Origin: Pegoplata infirma
Lineage: Eukaryota; Arthropoda; Insecta; Diptera; Anthomyiidae
DNA length: 64,000 bases
Assembly: GCA_963921195.1 (NCBI GenBank)
Contig: OY992541.1
Span: 9,766,951-9,830,950 of the forward strand
Direction: 5' to 3'
Position numbers and translations under genes: made by a program. How positions within the stretch are numbered: the stretch's first letter is position 1; each line of letters opens with the position of its first letter. The notes below the pieces were generated by a model that worked only from the letters and a program-made list of their open reading frames with translations, was not told the origin of the DNA and did not search any database. Below are positions 1 through 9,960 of the stretch, piece by piece.

Positions 1-2
1 GG

Positions 3-1532
3 GAAGCTGTCAAAACAAGTCCAACTGATTTAGTTAGTTCACACCATCACCAAATACAAGATCAAAATTTGGGCGAATCGCCGCCTCCAAGCTCCCCTAA
101 CATATGTACCGTCGACTTTGAGCCTCCGTCAGCAGCAGGTGCTGGCTCTGTGAACAACGGCAATGAACGCGTAGATACGGATATGAACGGAATTCACCAA
201 CGTTTACAAAATACACATCAAAGATCCCGCTACAACAGTCCGATAAATCAAGAGGTCACAACTGAACATAACTCGACCGAACACTTTCAACAATGGCTTT
301 CCCCTCAACATAATCACGCCCATTCTCCAGCAGCTGCAGCTACAGCGGTGTTTGCAAATTCACCGCAACAATCGTCTCTACACTACCATGATCAGCAACA
401 AATGCAAACGTTGCAACAACACCAGGACTTACATGCACAATGGCCGTTAAGACATCAGAGTCGATATGAGGATGCTACGAGTAGCCCATATATGCTTAAC
501 TCTCCGCAGCTTCACCATACACATCCGCATACCCATCATCATCATACAAGTCAGCACCAAAATCAAAATTCTGGCAGTGACGTAGCACGCAAAAGTCTTT
601 CCGGCCTAGAATCGTTGGTTGACCAAATTCCCACCATTTCAGAAAGTGAATCTGTAGTTCTATCATCGGCAGCAGCAGTCAATGCCCAAGCCGCTGCCGC
701 GGCTGCTGTTGAAAGCAGGCTGCAGGGTATGCAAAATACTCTCTCAGACTCCCAACTTCCCGATTCTCATTTTGTAAATCCTACAGGAACTCCAAACGCC
801 CTAACTGCCAGCAACAGTTCAACTACATCTGCAAATAACAACAATAATCAGCAGTCGAGTAGCTCTACTAATTTGCTAAATAGCAATTTCTCTGTAAGTA
901 ACTTGGCCGCATCTTCTGCGTCCAGCAATAGTAACAACAACAGCCATGAAAGCTACGGATTAACGCCAAATGCCAGACCACCGACAAACACCTATCATCA
1001 TTCGAATTTAATGGCTGCCGCAGTACTGGCAGCCGCTGCAGCCAATTCACCAACGAATCTCTCAACATCTACAGCGACATCGGCAGCGGCTGCTCATCAT
1101 GCTCAAATGTACATGGATCCACATGCTCATTTAACAACACATGTACCTGTTAATTCAATATATCCACCACCATCCTCTCATCATCATCCAACAACGGCAG
1201 CTCATGCCGCGGCTGCTCATCATCATCATGCACACCATGCAGCCGCTGCTGCCGCCCATTATAGCAGTGCCCAGCATACAGCGGCCGACTATGCTAGTAA
1301 TCCATATGCAGCTGCTGTCCAAGGTAACGTGAATTCTGCTCACACACTGCATATGCCTAGTCCTAACTATCCGTACGGCTACGCAACCGCCTCGAGCCAA
1401 AGCAACTATTCTGGTTATCCTCACTCACATCCAACTCATCATGGCCATCCACACGCTCATCATACGGCACATCACTTGGCAATGTTTGATCGTTTAAAAC
1501 CTTCCGATATTGGTGGCTATAGTGGTTTCTGA
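3..1532 (+). CDS. C-terminal coding exon of a large His/Ala/Gln-rich nuclear-type protein (5' partial)
   Basis: The frame is open from the window edge to a TGA at 1530-1532, about 509 residues, so the gene starts upstream; no methionine near the left edge needs to be the start. No catalytic or DNA-binding domain is visible. The protein is low complexity: Gln/His runs in the first third, Ala runs around 670-720 and 1010-1110, Asn/Ser runs around 830-950, and alternating His and Ala blocks at 1170-1270 and 1420-1480. It ends in the ordered-looking tail MFDRLKPSDIGGYSGF. Two non-repetitive islands, SPNICTVDFEPP (near 94-130) and KSLSGLESLVDQIP (near 593-633), look conserved. This composition is typical of dipteran transcription factors and chromatin regulators, where such regions serve as disordered activation or phase-separation segments. 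I cannot name the gene with confidence. Codon use is balanced, unlike the AT-rich surroundings, which supports a real host gene. Confidence 0.85.
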   Translation, partial: EAVKTSPTDLVSSHHHQIQDQNLGESPPPSSPNICTVDFEPPSAAGAGSVNNGNERVDTDMNGIHQRLQNTHQRSRYNSPINQEVTTEHNSTEHFQQWLSPQHNHAHSPAAAATAVFANSPQQSSLHYHDQQQMQTLQQHQDLHAQWPLRHQSRYEDATSSPYMLNSPQLHHTHPHTHHHHTSQHQNQNSGSDVARKSLSGLESLVDQIPTISESESVVLSSAAAVNAQAAAAAAVESRLQGMQNTLSDSQLPDSHFVNPTGTPNALTASNSSTTSANNNNNQQSSSSTNLLNSNFSVSNLAASSASSNSNNNSHESYGLTPNARPPTNTYHHSNLMAAAVLAAAAANSPTNLSTSTATSAAAAHHAQMYMDPHAHLTTHVPVNSIYPPPSSHHHPTTAAHAAAAHHHHAHHAAAAAAHYSSAQHTAADYASNPYAAAVQGNVNSAHTLHMPSPNYPYGYATASSQSNYSGYPHSHPTHHGHPHAHHTAHHLAMFDRLKPSDIGGYSGF

Positions 1533-3089
1533 TGGTGATAAGCTACCAAAAAATACTGGTGACACTGAAGGCTACAAATTATAAAACCAACGCATATGGG
1601 CAGCCAGACAAAAGTACTTTCGTTAAATTTGCCCATCTAATGTCTCTTGGAATCGGTTACAAAATGAGTCACTTATATTTCACTCCGTTGTGGATTCTCT
1701 GCAACATGGCAGAGTAAACTAGATTTTTTTTTTATTTTTTTGTCTCGTAAGTTCTTAAAAAATAGTACTGACAAAATTATCAAAAAAAAAACAAAACATT
1801 TGCTTATTCTTATCTTTACACCATACACTATTCTATCATGTTTATGTTATTAAAATGAAACAGGTTTAAATTTCATTTAACTAACATATTTATTCGAAAT
1901 GACAGCTAAAGCAGCTGTCATTTCAAAACCGGAGATGTAATTTTGAAAATCAAGTTTGATATAATGACCAGCTGAATGGTTTAGCCGTTCAAAGACTCTG
2001 TTGCTGAGTAAAATTATCTGTCAAAAGTACTTATAGTATTTTATTTTTTATAGGTTCAAAACTTAATCGCTTAATTTTTAGACTTTTGCCTGACAAGTCG
2101 ATCAAAAGATATGTTTTTTACCGATGTTTAGTCCCGTGGAACCCGTATAGTCTGTTAAAGGTTTAATATGCATACGTCCATTCGATTACATGACAGAATT
2201 GATGGTGCAAGTCAACGAACTCATAACTTTTAGTTGTGAATATTTTGTGAGGAAAAGAATTTAGCCTTCAAATGAAAGATTAAAGGCTGGCGTTGTCTTG
2301 GTATTCTCTTTAAAAGGGAATAAACGGTCCAAAACATTTAAAATCTATCGCTTCCTGTACGCAGGATGCAAAGTCAATTCACGGTAAAACTTATTTTCTA
2401 CAAGTTTGATCAAGTGCATTTTTTTCATATAGTTATCGAGATATATTGGGAATAGTGCTGGTTACACAGTATACTTAGCGTTATATGGGCTTCACACCTA
2501 CGTGCACCAGTGATATATTATGGGATTAATTATTACAGAACAATGGATTGGCTTAAAAGAGTTGAAGATCTCTAATGTGAACTCCATATTAGCTGTTTAG
2601 TACTTAAGGCGTATGACATATAGAATTTTTAACATTGTATATAATATTTAAAATCCCATCGATTCTAATTAGCTGTTGTACATTTAAGCTACTTGCCAGA
2701 ATGGTGTTTTTTCAGAACTTTTTATTATATATTTGTTAACTAAAATCTTAAAAAAATTTCCCAAAATTTTATGATTTTCTGCTGAATGATGTAAGGCCAT
2801 CTGAATAGCAATTTTTAAGTTAGCGATATAACATGTCTTGAATTTAATAACTTTTATAAAAGGCTTCTTTTGTTTGGCATGCTTATCAACAAAAAAAAAA
2901 AACTAATAAACAAAGTTACTGCGTTGAGTTTTTAAAAATTACTTCTTTGGTTAAGTTGGTCCTTAAAACAACACGTTTCGAAATTGGGACAGTTTATACA
3001 CATAGAGGGGAAAAAATGTTTAGAAAATGCTTGCAGCACACCAAATCACCAATAATGTATAGTATGGTTGATCTATTTGATCATATATA
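1533..3089 (+). other. 3' UTR and downstream intergenic DNA
   Basis: No convincing coding frame. The segment follows the stop codon of the host exon and is moderately AT-rich with little obvious repetition, consistent with a long insect 3' UTR. Candidate AATAAA polyadenylation hexamers lie at 2319-2324 and 2905-2910; which is used cannot be decided here. A perfect 12-bp hairpin lies at 1896-1924. Confidence 0.5.
1896..1924. repeat. Perfect 12-bp stem hairpin in the putative 3' UTR
   Basis: GAAATGACAGCT (1896-1907) is followed by a 5-nt loop and its exact reverse complement AGCTGTCATTTC (1913-1924). It lies about 365 bases after the stop codon. It could act as an RNA structural element if transcribed; that is inference. 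Confidence 0.7.
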
Positions 3090-3368
3090 AATTAAGTTAT
3101 TAGTGTTTTTTGATAATGAAAAAATTTATTTTTTATTTTTCACATTTATTTATATAATTCAATTCTTATTTTTTACTAGCTCAATTTTGTTTGTATTGCA
3201 TTTTATTAAAGAATGCAGTCGCATTGTGGGAATTTAAAAAAACGTTTTGTATTTCAGTTGAATAAAACAATTGCAGACGCTTTGTCAGCATAAAACGTTT
3301 TGCGCGTGCAACCGAAATTATCTGAAATTATAGTTTTTTAAAAAATTAAGGTATGCCATATCTTAACT
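3090..3368 (-). repeat. 3' LTR of the errantivirus (lower boundary inferred)
   Basis: The LTR starts (minus strand) with AGTTAAGATATGG directly after the polypurine tract. Only its first 57 bp (3312-3368) can be verified against the other LTR. The lower end at 3090 is a proposal based on a terminal AATT followed by TATA, matching the TATA next to the other end. A polyadenylation-type AATAAA-like motif lies inside, near 3205-3212 on the minus strand. Confidence 0.55.
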
Positions 3369-3379
3369 CCTCCCCTTGT
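3369..3379 (-). promoter_or_regulatory. Polypurine tract (plus-strand DNA primer site)
   Basis: On the minus strand ACAAGGGGAGG immediately abuts the LTR start AGTTAAG. This is the expected position and composition of a retroelement polypurine tract, 21 bases after the env stop codon. Confidence 0.85.
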
Positions 3380-3399
3380 AAGATCCATCGTCCCGATGG

Positions 3400-4917
3400 T
3401 TAAAATGCCGGTAGGTCGTTAGCACTACAGAATCGTTGTGACGATTCCTGTAAAGAGGGTCCTACATTAACAGAAAGCTTTGGTTTCGCTTCTTCATTAA
3501 TATCCAAATTGGATTTAGCTTTACCTTTGTAAATTACTAGGCAAACTGCAATAGTCAATACAATGGACAAAATGATATTGGTAGAAAACATTAAATTTCC
3601 TTTAATCGATATGGAGTTAATTTCATTGATATTGTTCACCTGTAGGTTCTTCATCATTTCCAAAGATAGGACTTCTTCAACTAATGACTTGTTAGATGAT
3701 AGCTGTAGCACGGCTGGAAGGGGTTTCAAGGATGATATTTCCCTTATAATGAATGTTTGATTCTCGATAATGATTGTTTCGTTATGAAACTGAATAAGGT
3801 ATGTTCCGGACAATTGATACGTTTTATTCTCAGATACTTTAACAATTCCATTAAATTGATTTAAAAGGATAAGTCCCTGATACAGTTCTTGTACGGTAGG
3901 TACGTGTTGATTATTCACAAGAGTGCAATTATGATTTTTGCTTTTTAAAAGTGATGGTATACAATTAGTTTCGCTTATATCTATTAAATTTTCATTACTA
4001 CAAATACATAAATTATTAAATTGGGAACAATCATTTTTTATTTGAAATATTTTATTCTTACATCTAATTACATTATCTGAATTAATTTTTATTATTGTTT
4101 CATTTTTCTTTACCGGTTTAATTAATATTTTCTCACAATTTGTTCGGTCAATAGATGGCAAGTTAATTATGTAAATTAATGATGAATTATCTGTTGCTAT
4201 TTTAATCGTGGCGAATCCCAATGCTTCTTCTAAATTGCTATATGGAAATTCTTCTAGATCTAAAAATTCTTTAGCTTCATTAATTTCTCTCTCTGAGAGT
4301 ATAAAGGAGTTTATAACACCCATTTTTGCCCATTGTAAGGCGTATTCCAAATTAATTACTTCCGTTTTTAAGATATTTATTTTATTTCGAATGGAGTCTT
4401 CTACTGTCCTTTGGACTTGTTCCAAGGATTGAATTGTTTTTAAAATTTTATTCGTGGTGTTAGTCAGTAAGTTTATTTTTCCGATAGTGTTTTCGTTAAT
4501 TACCTTTTGTCGTCCATTATTTGTTAGTAGTCCATTTATTTTGTTCACCACGATGTCATGGTCCTCGTGATCTGGTGAACCAGCTATCCACTTCCAAGCT
4601 GTTCCCAAAATATCAATTGAGCGCTTTGCTCTTGGTCTCATCCTTTTTAAATGGTTTTTCAGTTGGTCGATGTCATGAAGTAAAAAGGGTAATATCGAAC
4701 TGTTTCTCAGTACCTTTTCTTGAATTTCGTTGTCCAAGTTGTCGACAGTCCGTTCATATTCGTCTATTTCCAAAATGTGGATAAGTTTAAAATTTCCGTT
4801 CTGTAGTCTTGCTTGTCCCAAATGGATTGAGATTAATTGTGAATTTGTATAGTCCAATATTTGAACTTCTGTTTTGCAAATTTTAAATATTGCAAAAAGT
4901 ATCATCAAGAAACTCAT
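3400..4917 (-). CDS. env: Errantivirus envelope-like glycoprotein, intact 505-aa frame
   Basis: Uninterrupted frame from ATG (4917) to a stop at 3400-3402. Residues 1-12 are a hydrophobic signal-peptide-like segment. A basic RAKR motif at residues 96-99, followed by SIDILGTAWKWIAG, matches the furin-type cleavage and start of the fusion subunit expected of insect errantivirus Env proteins. The middle has heptad-like leucine/isoleucine spacing (about 140-200) and many N-x-S/T sites. A cysteine-rich patch lies at about 285-330. A single membrane segment lies near residues 443-463, followed by a ~42-residue cytoplasmic tail. The length is usual for the family. In these elements env is made from a spliced mRNA; I did not define the splice sites. 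The intact state contrasts with the broken gag and pol. Confidence 0.9.
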   Translation of the reverse strand: MSFLMILFAIFKICKTEVQILDYTNSQLISIHLGQARLQNGNFKLIHILEIDEYERTVDNLDNEIQEKVLRNSSILPFLLHDIDQLKNHLKRMRPRAKRSIDILGTAWKWIAGSPDHEDHDIVVNKINGLLTNNGRQKVINENTIGKINLLTNTTNKILKTIQSLEQVQRTVEDSIRNKINILKTEVINLEYALQWAKMGVINSFILSEREINEAKEFLDLEEFPYSNLEEALGFATIKIATDNSSLIYIINLPSIDRTNCEKILIKPVKKNETIIKINSDNVIRCKNKIFQIKNDCSQFNNLCICSNENLIDISETNCIPSLLKSKNHNCTLVNNQHVPTVQELYQGLILLNQFNGIVKVSENKTYQLSGTYLIQFHNETIIIENQTFIIREISSLKPLPAVLQLSSNKSLVEEVLSLEMMKNLQVNNINEINSISIKGNLMFSTNIILSIVLTIAVCLVIYKGKAKSNLDINEEAKPKLSVNVGPSLQESSQRFCSANDLPAF

Positions 4918-5081
4918 GTTCTGGAAGAGAAAATAATATCAATCTAAATGTTTAGGTCCTAATATTATCCTTGTGAATTATTCTATCTCGGAATACAATT
5001 TTTACTTTATTACCTAGGTCTTCCTTAACTTTCTGTTTTTTAAATCGTTGCAATAATTTGTTTCTTTGCCCTATAATTTTC

Positions 5082-5864
5082 TCATAAGTATATTATGTCA
5101 CCTGCTTGATAAGTTTTTACCTGGCTAGGATTATTTCTCAATAACATTTTCCCTTGAGCCTTTTTCAAGGTTCCCTCTAAATTATGCGACACTTTATTAA
5201 ACAGAATATCTGCTGGTTTATGTTGTGTGACCGAATGGATTGAATGGTTATATTCCTGAGCTGCTCTATAAGAAATTTCTGTATCTTCCAATAGGTGAAA
5301 TTCTTCTTTAATACATCTAGCTATCTCTACCAAGGTAGAGTGAACTCTTTCGACTTGACCATTCGTTGTGCTATGACGTGGTGTACAATAATATAGTTCA
5401 ATTCGTAATCGCTGCATTAGGGATTTAAATTGAGCAGTCAAAAAACCTGGTTCGTTATCAAGTGTAATTTTCCTTGCGTTTGGAAAGCCCTGCAGTACGT
5501 CTAACATCTTTTCCCCTAGATTAGTTTTATCCTCAATATTTTTAATGACTAAGAACTTAGAATAAGCATCAATACAAGTTATACATTTTAAACCCTCTGC
5601 ATAAAATATTTCTACGTTAAGGTACTCTCCCTCCTTATTGGGAATCGGAGCCTCTCCGATTGCGACTTTCTGGGGGTGTCTATTATATTTATTTTTATTG
5701 CAGATGACACAATGTCTAATGTATTCTTTAAAGTGATTCGTCATTTTCGGCCAATAGTACTGCTTAAATACTTGTTTGTAATTTTCCCTACAGCTTCTAC
5801 GAGAGCTTGGAAACCGTTTCGAATGTTGACCTAAGGCAAATAGTACAATTCGCGATGAGGACAA
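5082..5864 (-). pseudogene. pol: Integrase domain of the errantivirus pol (interrupted)
   Basis: The translation carries the second half of the zinc-binding domain (CVICNKNK) and the catalytic core: a first acidic residue in VEIFYAEG, the second in TLDNEPGF and the glutamate in NGQVERVHST, fitting the D,D-35-E pattern of retroviral integrases. The HH half of the zinc finger (THSRAH) lies on the other side of a ~100-bp foreign insertion (5865-5967), so the domain is split. The frame continues toward about 5080, where it ends. It would join element cDNA to host DNA; as it stands it cannot be made as one protein. Confidence 0.85.
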
Positions 5865-5967
5865 ACGCGTTCTATCAGCGTCGCTGAGGAATTATTGTGG
5901 TTTCGCTATGGACCATCCGGTCTATGTGAGGAGTCTTTGACTCCGCCACCTCTAACCTAACCTAACC
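5865..5967 (+). mobile_element. Short 5'-truncated non-LTR insertion with CTAACC-type tail
   Basis: The sequence interrupts integrase between the HH and CC halves of its zinc finger. In plus orientation it ends with three CTAACC/TAACC repeats (about 5952-5967), the tail style of several fly non-LTR elements. The left boundary is approximate because no target duplication was identified. Confidence 0.55.
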
Positions 5968-6894
5968 TTCTATGAGCTCGCGAATGAGTGCTTTTTATGA
6001 TATTCTGTTGGTCACCGACATTTATTATGTCTATAGGAAATATTTTGGTGTATACAAATTTATTTGTGAAAACACCTTTGACTGTCTCTTTAAAATCATA
6101 GAGATCTTCTTGCGTACAATGTACCGCTGTAACTAAATTTGGTTGAATAAATTCTAAGAGGATGGTCTTGAGGTTATCCCTAATATCATATTCTATAATA
6201 TGTCTAGTTCTTCCAAATTGTATTATCATCTCATGTATTGTAAAATTAGCTTTACTCAACAAAATTTGTTGTTTAAACTCATTTAAAGGTTTAGAAATTT
6301 CGGGAATGTTAAAGTCATCACTGCTTTCAACGGAATGTTGAGTATCATGTAAAAATTCTTCATCTGAAATGTTATTAAGGTATTGGCGTGAAAGAGCATC
6401 AGCTACCACGTTGGTAACACCTGGCTTATAAATCATTTTTGGCGAAAACTCTTCTATAAAAGAGGGCCATCTTTTAATTTTTCCATTAGGATTTCGTGTA
6501 GAAACAGCAAATGTCAACGGTTGGTGATCCGTATGAATTTCAAGATTTGAACTGCCATATAAGTAGTTCCTTAAATTTTTCAATGCCCAGGTTAGGTTAG
6601 GTTGGATGGGCGTCCGCCGATTTGGCGAATTCACCATACAATGGCATAGAGTTCTTTTTCATTTGTCGCGTAGTTTTGTTCAGTTGAACTTAACGTTTTT
6701 GATATAAATGTGATCGGTTTTCCCTCTTGGCTGAGGACAGCACCTACTGCTTCATTAGACGCGTCAGTGGTGAGTATGAACTTCTTGTTAAAGTCAGGCT
6801 GAACTAATTCAACTTGTTGAGATAGTAAACTTTTCAATCTCTCAAAAGTAAGGACACCCTGATCATCTAAATCTATATTTATTTTCCTTGACAT
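5957..6894 (-). pseudogene. pol: RNase H and connection region of errantivirus pol (broken)
   Basis: Motifs include [20 protein letters not shown] (first RNase H aspartate), [19 protein letters not shown] and VTNVVADALSR, the standard Ty3/Gypsy RNase H series. The part beginning at 6894 is in a different frame from reverse transcriptase, showing a frameshift near 6885. The part below 6636 is in yet another frame because about 47 bp of foreign DNA separates IVW from ALKNLRNYLYG. After RNase H the frame runs through the connection to the first integrase histidines and stops in the next insertion. Its role would be removal of RNA from RNA-DNA hybrids; the present copy is inactive. Confidence 0.85.
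6590..6636 (-). mobile_element. 47-bp non-LTR 3'-end insertion with AACCTAACC tail
   Basis: The RNase H frame reads IVW, then foreign sequence ending CCAACCTAACCTAACC on the minus strand, then WALKNL. A TGG triplet occurs on both sides (6634-6636 and 6587-6589) and may be a short target duplication. The tail resembles that of the insertion at 5865-5967 in the opposite orientation. Confidence 0.55.
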
Positions 6895-8260
6895 GTGTTG
6901 TGATACCTTTCCATTTTCTTTACAAATTTGCGATAATATCCCACCATTCCAAGGAAGCTTCGAAGTTGTCTCAACGTTTTAGGTAAAGGATATTCGTTTA
7001 TAGTTTGCAACTTCTTTGGGTCAGTTTTAATCACATTGTGAGCCACCACGTAGCCCAGAAATTCTACTTCCTTTTCATAAAATTTAGATTTTTCCAGTGA
7101 AATTTGCATATTTGAATTCCTAAGTTTGTCAACTACCATTTTCAGATGTTTATAATGTTCCTCTAATGTTTCTGAGTAGACGATTATGTCATCTATATAA
7201 ACATGGCATATTTTTCCGATGTACTCGCGTAAGATATCGTCCATGGCCCGCTGGAAAATACTCGGACTGTTCTTAAGACCAAAGGGTAATCTTATAGATT
7301 CATATTTTCCGTTATTGACGGAAAATGCAGTTTTTTCAATGTCCTGCTCTTTCATTAAAATCTGATGGAATCCAGATTCCAAATCAATTGTAGAAAAATA
7401 ATTTGCCGTTCCCAGATTCGAAAGTATTACATTGCAATCGGGAATGGGATATTTATCGGATATTGTCTGTTCATTCAATTTTTTGTAATCAATAACCATA
7501 CGCAGTTTTTGCGTACCATTTTCATTCGTTCCCTTTTTTGGAACAACCCATATTGGGGAATTGTAGGGACTTTTGCTTGGACGAATTATCTCATCCTCTA
7601 ATAATCTTCTTATCTCATTGTTAACGAAACCATTAGCAGAAAGTGGATAAGGATGTTGCTTGCTCCATATTGGCTCTTCAGCAATTGTTCGAATTTCCGC
7701 TCTAATGTCCGTTCAAAACGGTAAATTCATATTTATGTTTGAATGTAACTCCCCTATATCCTCAATAATACATTCTCTTAAAATATTTAATGATTTTTCG
7801 TTTTCATTGCTAAAATCAACAATTCCCTCATTTATTTTATTCAAAGCATTTACTTCAAAATGCTTTTTATCCCCATTAAATTCTCCTGTGCTTTCATCCC
7901 CGTAATTTGAATCCTGTGACTCAAAGTTTATAAATTTTTCGCAGTGCTTACCGCAAATTAACGTTCCTTCTTCAAAATTCAAAATTATGTTCGCCTTCCG
8001 CATAAAATTGTAACCTATAAGGATATCTGTTTCCAAATTAGGTATTTCATAAAATCTTTCCCTAAATCCGAAAATACTCGCTTCATAAAAATATTCAATG
8101 ATGGTAAAACCATTAATGGTTTTTACCCTCTTCTTAACTACTAATTCCTTTCTGTTCGTGAGAACTCCAGGACTACAATAGCAGCTTGTTGCGCCACTAT
8201 CAATTAAAATGCTGCATTTTCTTCCTGTTGAGGCTGTCCTGATGATGTAGGGCAGCCCGA
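6879..8260 (-). pseudogene. pol: Protease and reverse transcriptase domains of errantivirus pol
   Basis: The aspartic protease active site ILIDSGATS is encoded near 8185-8210, followed by ETDILIGYNFM, the conserved second protease motif. The reverse transcriptase follows in the same frame: PIWVVPKK, LRMVIDYKKLNEQT, YFSTIDLESGFHQI, RLPFGLKNSPSIFQ and the catalytic YIDD box in HVYIDDIIVYS (near 7185-7215), then FLGYVVAH and [14 protein letters not shown]. One TGA at 7713-7715 separates protease from polymerase, and the frame is lost near 6885. Everything else is well preserved, so inactivation looks recent. Protease lies in a different frame from the end of gag, consistent with the ribosomal frameshifting used by this family. 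Confidence 0.9.
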
Positions 8261-8295
8261 TCCTTGCCCTAGAAAAGATGTCTCGTTCAAGTTGT

Positions 8296-9304
8296 TTATT
8301 CTTTGTGCCTTATTCTGTGGTTGATGGCTGACTTGGCCACTACCTGAAAATGGGCGTTTTCCCCCTTGTTGAAAGGTCTTGTTTGGAATCGTTGGAAATT
8401 AGTATTACGATAAAAAGGTCTTTCCTGTCTAAAATTGCTGTTGTTATTATAATTCAAACCGTGTTGTGGCCTAGCAACAACATTCACTGAACTACCAAGC
8501 TCCATTGGTTCCGGGTTTTGCTCTAAACTGTGATTATTAAATGTGTTAGAATGCGAATTTCTTTGTCCGCGATTGGGAAAACGTAAAAGGTTTTGCCCTT
8601 TAAAATTGTTAACATCTGGTCTACTAAATTGAAGAGCAAAATTAGCACGCACCTTGTTGGACTCCAGTTCCTGAGTCTTTGCCAATGCGTCTGGCAAGCT
8701 ATGCGGTGATACGGAAAACAATATATCTGATAGAGGCGGGTTCAATCCCGTCATGAACACCCTCAAGGCATACTTCCTGTTTCTATTATTCAACTCTTTT
8801 TTCAATGCGGAATTGGTTCCGTGTGTCATTATCGTTTTATTTATTAACTCGGTAAGTTTTTTATTCACCTCATTATAGTATGTCATAATTGATCGTGATC
8901 CCTGTCGCATAATGCTGAGATCTTGTTCGATCAAGTGTAATGGCCGCTTATCGGTATAGGCGAAATCCAGACGACTTATAATAGCGTCAAAATTCAGTAC
9001 AGTACCATGGTTCCTTAATGTGTCGTTTGCCTCGTCTATAATTTTATTCCGAAGTATGGTCAAAGCGGGTGGCACCTTCGCGCCAGCTAACATACGAATG
9101 CTTCCCATCAAAAGTTGGCATCGATTTTATGACATCCAACGGTTCGTCACAACGTAAAACCACATTTATTTTTTCTTCTTCAAATTCTCCTACAGTATCG
9201 CACGCGGTTAGTCTACCTAAACTTGCACTTAATTCCTCTATCCTAGCTAACAGCGGCCCCGTCTGTGCTTCTATTAAAGTTTTAATCTTATCTGAAGTTG
9301 CCAT
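8296..9304 (-). pseudogene. gag: Errantivirus Gag (frameshifted)
   Basis: The ATG at 9302-9304 starts MATSDKIKTLIEAQTGPLL, and MPTFDGKHSYVSWREG matches the capsid start of the 17.6/297-like errantivirus group. The frame then changes around 9050-9110 and resumes with ALTILRNKI, LNFDAIISRLDFAYTDKRP, YYNEVNKKLT and FMTGLNPPLSDILF, ending in an Asn/Arg-rich nucleocapsid-like tail without a CCHC knuckle, as is usual for errantivirus Gag. The local sequence at the break suggests a small indel. Gag would form the cytoplasmic particle. The ATG is only 15 bp from the LTR remnant, so the normal leader and primer-binding site are absent. Confidence 0.85.
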
Positions 9305-9319
9305 TCTGACGGTGATTAT

Positions 9320-9376
9320 CCGAAATTATCTGAAATTATAGTTTTTTAAAAAATTAAGGTATGCCATATCTTAACT
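9320..9376 (-). repeat. 5' LTR remnant, 57 bp
   Basis: Identical base for base to 3312-3368. It begins AGTTAAG on the minus strand but stops after 57 bp and is followed within 15 bp by the gag ATG. The rest of the LTR, the tRNA primer-binding site and the leader are missing, so the element lacks promoter parts and cannot be copied from this locus. Confidence 0.85.
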
Positions 9377-9650
9377 TATATGATTGTGACAATCATACTA
9401 TGAACATTAACAATTTTAAAATAAAATTTTTTTATTTATGATCATCAAAGACAATGACATGTTCGCTACAATCATGATAAAGTTATCAATCATACTGTGT
9501 TGCCCCAAACATTATGGTTGTCACAATCATGTTTCTTCTCTGCATTTATATAAAATGAGAGAATTGAGCTTCGGCAGCTAAAGAAAAATTATCCTATCTA
9601 CCATACTTTTAAGATTTAAGGAAATGAAAAGAGCACGAAAGGTGATTTGA
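9377..9650. other. Non-coding, possible old LTR or MITE
   Basis: Contains a near-palindrome ATGATTGTGACAATCAT (9380-9396) and the related TGGTTGTCACAATCATG near 9513-9530, plus TTTATATAAAATGAGAG at about 9545. These hint at a TIR or LTR remnant, but I could not define ends. Confidence 0.35.
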
Positions 9651-9654
9651 GTTT

Positions 9655-9960
9655 CTGTCTTCCGAATGATATTTATCTGTTTAGAACACCTCGAAATTAT
9701 GGGGTCGTGAATAAAATAGATGATGAAACCACCTTTAAAATAACGTGCTTCATGATTTTTTCAGAGAGTGATATAGGGGATATATAAGTTAGTCATCCGT
9801 TTGTAACACCTTGAATTATCGTATATATATAAAGTATATCTGTCGGTGGAAAATTCGGTAACTTTCGAGAGACTACTCCGAGGCTGCTCTGAAGCTTGGC
9901 ATACATATATATTTTTGTCGTTATCCCGGTCAGGTTGGCAACACCGCAAAATTAAAATTG
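9655..9960 (+). mobile_element. Degenerate mini-me-type repeat
   Basis: Holds eroded versions of the signature seen in the better copies at 39749 and 63338: GTTTGTAACACC, a TATATA tract near 9820-9840, CTGTCGGTGG and GGTAACTTTCGAGAG. Two partial units seem to follow each other. No coding capacity. Confidence 0.45.

Larger units (their letters stand above)
3090..9376 (-). mobile_element. Gypsy-superfamily errantivirus-like LTR retrotransposon, defective
   Basis: Read on the minus strand, the order is 5' LTR remnant, gag, protease, reverse transcriptase, RNase H, integrase, env, polypurine tract, 3' LTR, the canonical errantivirus plan. The two ends share an identical 57-bp sequence (3312-3368 and 9320-9376), and a polypurine tract directly precedes the downstream copy. 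Gag and pol are broken (frameshifts near 9050-9110 and 6885, TGA at 7713-7715, two small insertions), yet env is open throughout. A 4-bp TATA beside the upstream LTR (9377-9380) and one at 3086-3089 suggest a TATA target duplication and a 3' LTR end near 3090; that boundary is inferred. Confidence 0.9.

Noticed and set aside
868..1424. Minus-strand and +2 frames inside the host exon
   Set aside because: Shadow frames of the biased codons of the His/Ala-rich coding sequence.
1532..1717. 61-aa frame after the host stop codon
   Set aside because: Out of frame with the exon, no motifs, lies in the presumed 3' UTR.
3312..9376. An LTR of only 57 bp
   Set aside because: Too short to contain U3, R and U5; the 3' copy appears to continue to about 3090, so the 5' copy is truncated instead.
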